DNA of 64,000 bases from Vogesella urethralis (lineage in GTDB: Bacteria > Pseudomonadota > Gammaproteobacteria > Burkholderiales > Chromobacteriaceae), in contig NZ_VMDW02000129.1 in assembly GCF_007644045.2 (NCBI RefSeq), forward strand, positions 1 through 64,000, given 5' to 3'. A program made the translations under genes and the position numbers. Positions within the stretch are counted from its first letter, which is position 1. The number at the start of each line of letters is the position of its first letter. A model generated the notes under the pieces. That model did not search any database. It worked only from the letters and a program-made list of their open reading frames with translations, and was not told the DNA's origin. Below, one piece after another: positions 57,543 to 64,000 of the stretch.

Positions 57543-58175
57543 TCATAGCGGTTTTGCCGGATATTCGCAGAGGTCTGCAATCACGCAGCGCTCGCAATCG
57601 GGTTTGCGCGCCTTGCAGACGTAGCGTCCGTGCAGGATAAGCCAATGATGCGCGTCCTGTTTGTACTCGGCGGGCACAAAACGTAACAGTTTGTCCTCTA
57701 CTTCACGCACGTCCTTGCCCGGCGCCAGCCGGGTGCGGTTGCTGACACGAAAGATGTGGGTGTCTACAGCGATGGTGGGGTGGCCAAAGGCGGTATTCAG
57801 CACCACGTTGGCGGTTTTGCGGCCAACCCCGGGCAGCGCTTCCAGCGCCTCGCGGTCTTCCGGCACCTCGCCACCGTGCTGTTGCAGCAGGATGCGACAG
57901 GTTTCGATGCTGTTCTTGGCCTTGGTACGGTACAGGCCGATGGTCTTGATGTATTCCTCCAGCCCGGCCACGCCCAGCGCGTACATCTTGTCCGGCGTCG
58001 GTGCTACCTGGAATAGCACGCGGGTGGCCTTGTTGACGCCGACGTCGGTGGCCTGCGCCGACAGCAGCACGGCGATCAGCAGCTGGAACGGCGTGGCGTA
58101 CTCCAGCTCGGTGGTGGGGTGCGGGTTGTGGGCCTGCAGGCGGGCAAAGATTTCCTGGCGTTTCTGCTTGTTCAT
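57543..58175 (-). CDS. nth: Endonuclease III
   Basis: 210 aa. It removes oxidised pyrimidines and nicks AP sites. HhH motif with catalytic Lys in LPGVGRKTANVV, Asp in VDTHIFRVSNR, and the Fe-S cluster Cys pattern CKARKPDCERCVIADLC. It is the last gene of the rnf operon, joined to rnfE by ATGA, the same order as E. coli. Confidence 0.97.
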   Translation of the reverse strand: MNKQKRQEIFARLQAHNPHPTTELEYATPFQLLIAVLLSAQATDVGVNKATRVLFQVAPTPDKMYALGVAGLEEYIKTIGLYRTKAKNSIETCRILLQQHGGEVPEDREALEALPGVGRKTANVVLNTAFGHPTIAVDTHIFRVSNRTRLAPGKDVREVEDKLLRFVPAEYKQDAHHWLILHGRYVCKARKPDCERCVIADLCEYPAKPL

Positions 58176-58876
58176 GGCGCGGGGCTCGCTTCGGCGTCGG
58201 GGGCAGGGTGGGTCGCGGTGGCGGCACGCTGGCGCGCACGGGCGTCCAGCACGTTCTTGCCGGCAATCAGCAGCGCCAGGCCAAGAAAGGCGCCCGGCGG
58301 CAGCATCAGCAGCAGAAACTGGTAATCCGGGCCGGCCAGGTGCAGCGTCAGCTGCTGGCCGATGGGGCCGAACAGCTTGTCGGCGCCGGCCAGCAGCGTG
58401 CCCTTGCCCAGCAGCTCGCGCAGCGCGCCCAGTGCCACCAGCACGCCGGTGAGGCCCAGCCCCATCATGGCGCCGTCCCACGCCGCCTCGCGTACCGGCT
58501 GGCGCGAGGCAAACGCCTCGGCGCGTGCCATCACGATGCAGTTGGTGGTGATCAGCGGGATGAAGATGCCCAGCACCAGATACAGCTCGTGCAGCCAGGC
58601 GTTCATGGCCAGGTCCACGCAGGTAACCAGGCTGGCGATGATCATGATGAACACCGGGTTGCGGATATCGTGTGGCACCCAGTGGCGCACACTGGATACG
58701 GTGGCGCTGGACAGCGCCGTCACCAGTGTAGTGGCCAGGCCCAGCGCCAGCGCGTTGACCATGTTATTGCTGATGGCCAGCACCGGGCACAGGCCCAGCA
58801 GCTGCACCAGGCCCGGGTTCTGTTGCCACAGGCCCTTACGGCTGATGTCTTGCCAGACAGAAGGGGTGTTACTCAT
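58172..58876 (-). CDS. rnfE: Electron transport complex subunit RnfE (RsxE)
   Basis: 234 aa, six membrane helices. NPGLVQLLGLCPVLAISNNM is the NqrD/RnfE signature with the membrane Cys. Part of the ion-pumping ferredoxin:NAD+ oxidoreductase. Overlaps both neighbours by ATGA. Confidence 0.95.
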   Translation of the reverse strand: MSNTPSVWQDISRKGLWQQNPGLVQLLGLCPVLAISNNMVNALALGLATTLVTALSSATVSSVRHWVPHDIRNPVFIMIIASLVTCVDLAMNAWLHELYLVLGIFIPLITTNCIVMARAEAFASRQPVREAAWDGAMMGLGLTGVLVALGALRELLGKGTLLAGADKLFGPIGQQLTLHLAGPDYQFLLLMLPPGAFLGLALLIAGKNVLDARARQRAATATHPAPDAEASPAP

Positions 58877-59493
58877 GGTTGTCCTTGCAGCAGGCGCGCT
58901 TGCGCCGTGCGGTAGTAATCGCTGCAGCGTGCCACCGCAGCGCTGACGGCGCGGGCGGAGATGGTGGCGCCGCTCACATAATCGGTATCGCCGCCGTCCT
59001 TTTTCACCGCCCAGCGGCTGGTGGCCGGCTTGCCGGCAAACTGGCGCGCCCACGGGCTGACGGCCAAGTCGATGTAATCGCCCAACCCCGGCGTTTCGCG
59101 GTGGCTGACCACGCGCACGCCCTGCACCGTGCCGTCACGGGCGATGCCGACCAGCAGCTCGATGCGGCCACCGTAGCCGTTGGGGGCGGCGGCTTCCACC
59201 ACCACGCCGCTGAGCTGGCCGTTACGGCGGGCCAGGTAGACGTTGGCCGCATCGCGCTGTGCCAGTTGCTGTGCGATGGCCGCCGGCAGCGCTACCGCGC
59301 TGGTGGCCAGGTTGTTGTCGAAACTGTCAGCCGGCAAAGCCTGCGCCAACAGCGCGGCGCGGGTGGCGGCTTCGTTGGCGGCCACTTGCTGGTGGGTGGC
59401 CAGCCAGGTGCCGGCCAGCAATAGCGTGGCCGTGGCGGCAAAGGCGGCTAGCGTCAGCGCACTACGGCGTGCCTGGGCAGCTGCATTACGCAT
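58873..59493 (-). CDS. rnfG: Electron transport complex subunit RnfG (RsxG)
   Basis: 206 aa. One N-terminal membrane helix, then a periplasmic FMN-binding domain; the flavin Thr is in DYVSGATISARAV. HRETPGLGDYIDLAVSPW is also typical. Ends are coupled to rnfE and rnfD. Confidence 0.95.
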   Translation of the reverse strand: MRNAAAQARRSALTLAAFAATATLLLAGTWLATHQQVAANEAATRAALLAQALPADSFDNNLATSAVALPAAIAQQLAQRDAANVYLARRNGQLSGVVVEAAAPNGYGGRIELLVGIARDGTVQGVRVVSHRETPGLGDYIDLAVSPWARQFAGKPATSRWAVKKDGGDTDYVSGATISARAVSAAVARCSDYYRTAQARLLQGQP

Positions 59494-60511
59494 GGCGGCC
59501 CCCTTTGCGGCCGAACACGCGCGGCTGGGTGGTTTGGTCGATGAAGGGCACCGCCATATTCATGATCAGCACGGCAAACGCCACCGCGTCGGGGAAGCCA
59601 CCGAACACACGGATCACCACTACCAGCACGCCCACCAGAAAGCCGAAGATCAGCCGGCCCAGCGGCGTGGTGCTCCCGCTGACCGGGTCAGTAACGATAA
59701 AGCCGGCCGCCAGCAGGGTGGCGCCGTTGAGCAGATGGAATAGCGGGCTGGCGTAGTGTGCCGGCTGCCACAGCCACAGCGGCAGGCTGACGGCCAGCAC
59801 GCCGGCCAGCATCGCCAACGGCGTGCGCCACGGGATCAGTTTCTGCTGCCACAGCCACAGGCCGCCCAGCGCCCACGCCAGCGCCACCCATTCGCCACCA
59901 GCATTGCCCCAATGGCCGAAGCGCGGCTGTTGCAGCAGCTGGCTAACCGTTTGCCCGCCCTGCAGCAAGCCGGTTTTCAATACGTCGAGCGGTGTGGCGC
60001 TGGAGATGGCATCCAGGCTACTGCCGGCGGGCAGCGTGTGGGTGAAGATCCACTGCAGCTGCGCCGTGGCGTCCAGTGCCGCCAACGGTGTGCCCCAGGC
60101 CGCCATCTGCGCCGGGAACGACACGATCATCACCGCAAAGCCGACCATGGCCGGGTTGAACGGGTTGTTGCCCAGCCCGCCGTACGCCTGCTTGCCCAAT
60201 ACGATGGCAAACAGCGTAGCCAGCACGATCATCCACCAGGCGCCCAGCGGCGGCATCGACAGCGCCAGCAGCCAGGCAGTCACCACCGCCGACAAGTCGG
60301 CCAGCGCCGGTGCCACCGGGCGGCGGCGCAGATGCAGCACGGCGGCCTCTGCCGCCAGCGCGGTAACGGTCGCCAGCAGCAGCTGCACCAGCACGCCGGG
60401 GCCAAAACAATAGGTGGAGACGGCAATGCCGGGCAGTAGCGCCGCCAGTACTTTCAGCATCACCCGCGACACGGTGACGGGGCGGGCGATATGGGTAGCG
60501 TGAATGCTCAT
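59486..60511 (-). CDS. rnfD: Electron transport complex subunit RnfD (RsxD)
   Basis: 341 aa, NqrB/RnfD family with eight or more membrane helices. The covalent FMN Thr is in SSATPLDVLKTG; GGLGNNPFNPAMVGFA is conserved. Overlaps rnfC and rnfG. Confidence 0.95.
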   Translation of the reverse strand: MSIHATHIARPVTVSRVMLKVLAALLPGIAVSTYCFGPGVLVQLLLATVTALAAEAAVLHLRRRPVAPALADLSAVVTAWLLALSMPPLGAWWMIVLATLFAIVLGKQAYGGLGNNPFNPAMVGFAVMIVSFPAQMAAWGTPLAALDATAQLQWIFTHTLPAGSSLDAISSATPLDVLKTGLLQGGQTVSQLLQQPRFGHWGNAGGEWVALAWALGGLWLWQQKLIPWRTPLAMLAGVLAVSLPLWLWQPAHYASPLFHLLNGATLLAAGFIVTDPVSGSTTPLGRLIFGFLVGVLVVVIRVFGGFPDAVAFAVLIMNMAVPFIDQTTQPRVFGRKGGRHA

Positions 60512-62751
60512 GGTGCGGGGTCTTTCTTGGCCTCGGCAGCCGCCGCCTTGCGGGCGGCAGCGCGGGCCATCGCGGCTTCGATGGCAGCTTTTTTGGCGTC
60601 GTCGATGCCGGTTTGCGGCGCCGGGGCGGTGGCCGGGCTGTCGGGGTTGGCCGCAGTAGTGTTATCCGCTTGCGCTGCCTGTGCAGCAGCCTTGCGGGCG
60701 GCAGCGCGGGCCATCGCGGCTTCGATGGCGGCTTTTTTGGCGTCGTCGATGCCGGTTTGCTGTGCCGGGGCGGTGGCGGCGCTGTCGGGGTTGGCCGCAG
60801 CCGTGTTATCGGCTTGTGCAGCCTGGGCGGCCGCCTTGCGGGCGGCAGCATGGGCCATCGCGGCTTCGATGGCGGCTTTCTTGGCGTCGTCGATACCGGT
60901 TTGCGGCGTCGGCGCGGTGGCTGGGCTAGCCGGGTTGGCCGCAGCAGTGTTATCCGCTTGCGCCGCCTGGGCGGCGGCCTTGCGGGCAGCGGCGCGGGCC
61001 ATCGCGGCTTCGATAGCGGCTTTCTTGGCGTCGTCGATGCCGGTTTGCGGCGCCGGGGCGGTGGCGGCGTGGTCGGGGTTGGCCGCAGTGGCGTTATCCG
61101 CTTGCGTGGCCTGGGCTGCAGCCTTGCGGGCGGCGGCACGGGCCATCGCGGCTTCTATCGCAGCTTTCTTGTTGTCGTCCAGTGCGCTGGTGTGCGCTTC
61201 CGGTAGCGGCTGGGCGGCTTTCTGGGCGCTGGCACGCGCCAGCGCAGCGGCAATGGCCGCTTTCTTGGCATCGTCGCCGGTGCCAGGGGTGGCCGCTACC
61301 GTGGGGGCGGCCGGGGTGCTGGCTGCCAGCTTGATGGCTTGCTCGGCGGCGCGGGCAGCCAGGCGCTCGGCTTTTTCGGTTTTGTCGCGTTCGATACGGA
61401 ACTGGCGGAATTCGTGACGCTGGCGCGCCAGGGTGGCGCTTTTCTTGTCGCGCTCGGCGGCCCAGATCTCGCTCTTGGCAAAGCGGTAGTAGTCCACCAG
61501 CGGGATCTGGCTGGGGCACACATAGCTGCAGGCACCGCATTCGATGCAGTCGAACAGGTGGCGTTCTTGCGCTTTGCCGAACTGGCGCGATTTGGCAAAC
61601 CAGAACAGGTCCATCGGTTGCAGCTCGGCCGGACACACGCTGGCACAGTCGCCGCAGCGAATGCAGGCTTGCTCGGCCGGGCGCGGCGGGAACAGCGCGG
61701 CGCTCTTGGCGATCAGGCAGTTGCCGGCTTTGGGCAGGCCGGCGGCCAGGTCGGGCAGGGTGATGCCCATCATCGGGCCGCCCATGATCACGTCGGCGTT
61801 CGGGTCGCTGATGCCGGCCTGCTGCAGCAGCCAGGCCAGCGGCGTGCCGATGGCCACTTCGTAGTTGGCCGCACGGGTGACGGCGCCGGTAACGGTGACG
61901 ATGCGGCTGAGCAACGGCTCGCCGTGCAATACGGCGCGGGCGATGGCGTACAGCGTGCCTACGTTCAGGCACTGCACGCCCAGGTCGGTGGCGCGTGTGC
62001 CGTGCGGCACTTCGATGCCGGTCAGGATGCGGATCAGCTGCTTGGCGCCGCCGCTGGGGTATTTGGTGGGGATGGTCACCACGCGGTACGCGGTGCCGGC
62101 GCAGGCGGCCTGTATGGCGGCGATGGCTTGCGGCTTGTTGTCTTCGATGCCGATCAGCACCTCGCCGGCTTGCAGCGCATGCGCGGCGATGCGGATGCCG
62201 TCCACAATGCCGGCGGCGCGCTCGCGCATCAGCAAGTCGTCGCAGCTGATGAACGGCTCGCACTCGGCGCCGTTTACCACCAGCGTGGCCAGCTGGCTTG
62301 CGGCCAACTTCAGGTGGGTGGGGAACACCGCGCCACCAAGGCCGACCACACCCATGGCCTGCAGGTGCTGTCGCAGCGTGGCGGCGTCGGTTTGCTGCCA
62401 GTCCAGCGGCTGGCGCGGCAGCCATTCATCCAGCCCGTCCGGCTGCAGGGTGAGGGTGTCTACCGGCAGGCCGGAGGGGTGGGCAAACGGGTGCGGGCCG
62501 ATGGCGATGATGGTGCCCGACGTTGGCGCGTGCACGGCGGCCGACAGGCGGCCATCCGGCTCGGCCAGGGTTTCGCCCTTGCGCACGCGCTGGCCCACGG
62601 CCACGGTAGGCCGCGCGGCATTGCCCACGCTTTGCGCCAGCGCGATGTGCAGCAGCGGCGGCAACGGCAGCGCCTGGATCGGGCTACCGGTGGCGGCGTC
62701 TTTGTGCTGCGGCGGGTGGATACCGCCGTGGAAGTCGTACAGCCGGCTCAT
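60508..62751 (-). CDS. rnfC: Electron transport complex subunit RnfC (RsxC) with long repeat tail
   Basis: 747 aa. N-terminal RnfC barrel ([14 protein letters not shown]), NADH/FMN domain ([15 protein letters not shown]) and two 4Fe-4S motifs ([25 protein letters not shown]). The C-terminal 230 residues are Ala/Lys-rich with four 48-aa repeats and a partial fifth, a tail known in variable length from gammaproteobacterial RnfC. Start [10 protein letters not shown] at 62751 overlaps the rnfB stop. Confidence 0.95.
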   Translation of the reverse strand: MSRLYDFHGGIHPPQHKDAATGSPIQALPLPPLLHIALAQSVGNAARPTVAVGQRVRKGETLAEPDGRLSAAVHAPTSGTIIAIGPHPFAHPSGLPVDTLTLQPDGLDEWLPRQPLDWQQTDAATLRQHLQAMGVVGLGGAVFPTHLKLAASQLATLVVNGAECEPFISCDDLLMRERAAGIVDGIRIAAHALQAGEVLIGIEDNKPQAIAAIQAACAGTAYRVVTIPTKYPSGGAKQLIRILTGIEVPHGTRATDLGVQCLNVGTLYAIARAVLHGEPLLSRIVTVTGAVTRAANYEVAIGTPLAWLLQQAGISDPNADVIMGGPMMGITLPDLAAGLPKAGNCLIAKSAALFPPRPAEQACIRCGDCASVCPAELQPMDLFWFAKSRQFGKAQERHLFDCIECGACSYVCPSQIPLVDYYRFAKSEIWAAERDKKSATLARQRHEFRQFRIERDKTEKAERLAARAAEQAIKLAASTPAAPTVAATPGTGDDAKKAAIAAALARASAQKAAQPLPEAHTSALDDNKKAAIEAAMARAAARKAAAQATQADNATAANPDHAATAPAPQTGIDDAKKAAIEAAMARAAARKAAAQAAQADNTAAANPASPATAPTPQTGIDDAKKAAIEAAMAHAAARKAAAQAAQADNTAAANPDSAATAPAQQTGIDDAKKAAIEAAMARAAARKAAAQAAQADNTTAANPDSPATAPAPQTGIDDAKKAAIEAAMARAAARKAAAAEAKKDPAP
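60540..61180 (-). repeat. 144-bp tandem repeats encoding the RnfC tail
   Basis: Four units of 144 bp (48 aa, core [19 protein letters not shown]) plus partial ends. GGTTGGCCGC occurs once per unit at 60645, 60789, 60933 and 61077. Copies differ at few positions, so the array is recent or homogenised. Confidence 0.92.
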
Positions 62752-63311
62752 GGCTTCACCGCCTTGATCGGAATGGTGGGGTAGCGCCATTTCCAGTTGG
62801 TGAGGTCGGTGCCGTGCGGAATCATGCGGATGCAGTCCACCGGACAGGGCGCCAGGCACAGCTCGCAGCCGGTGCATTCGCTGGCGATGACGGTGTGCAT
62901 CTGCTTGGCAGAACCCAGAATGGCATCCACCGGACAGGCCTGGATGCAAAGCGTACAGCCGATACAGGTGGCTTCGTCTATCAGCGCCACCGCTTTCGGT
63001 TTGGGCTGCGCGGCGCCGGCGTCGAACGGTTTGAAGTCTACGCCCAGCAGCTCGGCCAGCTTGCGGATGCCGTCTTCGCCGCCCGGCGGGCATTTGTTGA
63101 TGTCTTCCTCGCCGCTGGCAATGGCCTCGGCGTAGGGGCGACAGCCCGGGTGGCCGCACTGGCCGCACTGGGTCTGCGGCAGGATGTCGTCGATTTTGTC
63201 GACCAGCGGGTCGGCGTCCACCTTGAAGCGTACCGACGCGTAGCCGAGGATGGCGCCCAATAGCAGCGCCAGCGCCACCATCACCAGCAGCGCGTAAAGC
63301 AGGGTTGTCAT
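62748..63311 (-). CDS. rnfB: Electron transport complex subunit RnfB (RsxB)
   Basis: 187 aa. N-terminal membrane helix, Fe-S domain ([20 protein letters not shown]) and two ferredoxin motifs ([24 protein letters not shown]). Passes electrons from ferredoxin to the complex. Coupled to rnfA and rnfC. Confidence 0.96.
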   Translation of the reverse strand: MTTLLYALLVMVALALLLGAILGYASVRFKVDADPLVDKIDDILPQTQCGQCGHPGCRPYAEAIASGEEDINKCPPGGEDGIRKLAELLGVDFKPFDAGAAQPKPKAVALIDEATCIGCTLCIQACPVDAILGSAKQMHTVIASECTGCELCLAPCPVDCIRMIPHGTDLTNWKWRYPTIPIKAVKP

Positions 63312-63889
63312 CGTGTCAGGCCTCCGAAGCCCATGAAGGCCAGGCTCATCAGCGCGGCAGTAAGCAGCGCGATGGCGTTGCCCTGGAACGGCGCCGGGAT
63401 GTCGGCACCTTCCAGGCGCTCACGCATGGCGCCAAACAGGATCAGGATCAGGGTAAAGCCCAGCGCGCTGCCAAAGCCGAATACCAGCGATTCGGCAAAG
63501 CTGTGCTGCAGCTGGGCGTTGAGCAGCGGAATGCCCAGTACCGCGCAGTTGGTGGTGATCAGTGGCAGGTAGATGCCCAGCACCTGGTACAGCACCGGGC
63601 TGGTTTTGTGGATCACCATCTCGGTGAACTGCACGATGCCGGCGATGATGACGATGAACGACAGTGTACGCAGGAATTCCAGGTTGGCCGCGATCAGCAG
63701 CTGGTTCACCAGATGGCTGCTGCCGGCAGCCAGCGTCAGCACAAAGGTGGTGGCGGCGCCCATGCCGATGGCGGCTTCCAGCTTTTTGGAAACGCCCATG
63801 AAGGGGCAAAGGCCCAGTATCCGGACCAGCACCACGTTGTTGACGAGCACGGTGCTGACCAGGATGAGCAGATAATGTCCGAGGTCCAT
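63308..63889 (-). CDS. rnfA: Electron transport complex subunit RnfA (RsxA)
   Basis: 193 aa, six membrane helices, NqrE/RnfA family; [20 protein letters not shown] holds the conserved Cys. First gene of the leftward rnfABCDGE-nth operon. In some bacteria this complex keeps SoxR reduced; elsewhere it drives ferredoxin reduction. Confidence 0.96.
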   Translation of the reverse strand: MDLGHYLLILVSTVLVNNVVLVRILGLCPFMGVSKKLEAAIGMGAATTFVLTLAAGSSHLVNQLLIAANLEFLRTLSFIVIIAGIVQFTEMVIHKTSPVLYQVLGIYLPLITTNCAVLGIPLLNAQLQHSFAESLVFGFGSALGFTLILILFGAMRERLEGADIPAPFQGNAIALLTAALMSLAFMGFGGLTR

Positions 63890-64000
63890 TGCGGGGGAGG
63901 GGTGGCGTTAATGGCGGGATTATCCTAGTTCACCGGTACCGCTTCAACCTTCATTGCCGCAGGGTTGGCCGCAAGGTGTGCTGGCATAGGCCCTGCGTGC
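63890..64000 (-). promoter_or_regulatory. rnf upstream region
   Basis: 111 bp to the window edge. Contains GGTTGGCCGC at 63963-63972 and a GGAGG-like ribosome-binding site region (CCCTCCCC on the plus strand). No clear promoter hexamers can be assigned. Confidence 0.3.

Noticed and set aside
60018..61139. Pro/Arg/Lys-rich frame across the RnfC repeats
   Set aside because: Out-of-frame reading of the RnfC tail; its repeats simply mirror the real ones.
40679..64000. Canonical Neisseria DNA uptake sequence GCCGTCTGAA
   Set aside because: I did not see a copy; the recurring motif here is GGTTGGCCGC, which is unrelated in sequence.

Overview
The window is GC-rich chromosomal DNA from a betaproteobacterium, most likely of the order Neisseriales (Chromobacteriaceae-like). 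The evidence is the trxA-rho pair, the pcnB-folK-dNK-panBCD cluster and an rnfABCDGE-nth operon with high-GC codon use. The genus cannot be fixed from the sequence alone. About 40.5 kb (161-40678) is a complete lambdoid siphovirus prophage. About 23.3 kb to its right is ordinary chromosome.

Prophage, left arm (221-8989, leftward). The phage is integrated in the 3' half of an intact tRNA-Thr(CGT) gene. A 45-bp duplication (161-205 and 40634-40678) marks attL and attR, and integrase arm-type repeats are visible at both ends. Behind integrase and an excisionase-like gene lies a tightly overlapping early operon. It holds an orphan C5 cytosine methyltransferase, SSB, a DUF2786 protein, many small proteins (one with an H-NS-type C-terminal motif), and a ParA/TraL-like ATPase next to a TraK-like protein that has 11-bp iterons upstream.

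Immunity region (8990-12900). Two arrays of the palindrome AACCG-N4-CGGTT (9258-9333 and 12030-12067) lie on promoters, like lambda OL and OR. Between them a leftward lysogenic operon carries a repressor without a peptidase domain, then an HTH protein, a HipA-like kinase and an unknown 166-aa protein, in the position lambda gives to rexAB. A small zinc-ribbon membrane protein reads rightward from the OL side. Cro-like and CII-like genes, replication genes (one with hairpin-bearing 46-bp repeats) and a Q-position gene followed by a consensus promoter and terminator complete the early and middle regions.

Late region (15597-40404, rightward). HNH endonuclease, terminase, HK97-type portal, protease and capsid, head-tail joining proteins, a lambda-type tail with a -1 frameshift in the tail chaperone, tape measure, M/L/K/I/J homologues, tail fibre and spike genes, a putative holin, a GH19 endolysin and Rz/Rz1 spanins. 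This operon contains about ten GC-rich hairpins, most followed by T-tracts, which fits a processive antitermination mechanism.

Chromosome (40742-64000). fabI, trxA, rho, a TRIC-type channel, a Nudix CoA pyrophosphatase, nadC, a CbiM-like membrane protein, a MAPEG protein, murB, a MATE transporter, pcnB-folK-dNK-panB-panC-panD, a GFA-like protein, rraA, a DegP/MucD-type lipoprotein protease, and nth with rnfE-G-D-C-B-A. Notable extras are a strong candidate for an unannotated small RNA left of pcnB, with a second copy of its 5' domain in the leader of a small ORF; a 10-mer, GGTTGGCCGC, that recurs about 16 times in 23 kb, including as a terminator stem; and a rho leader carrying a hairpin and a pyrimidine-rich tract.
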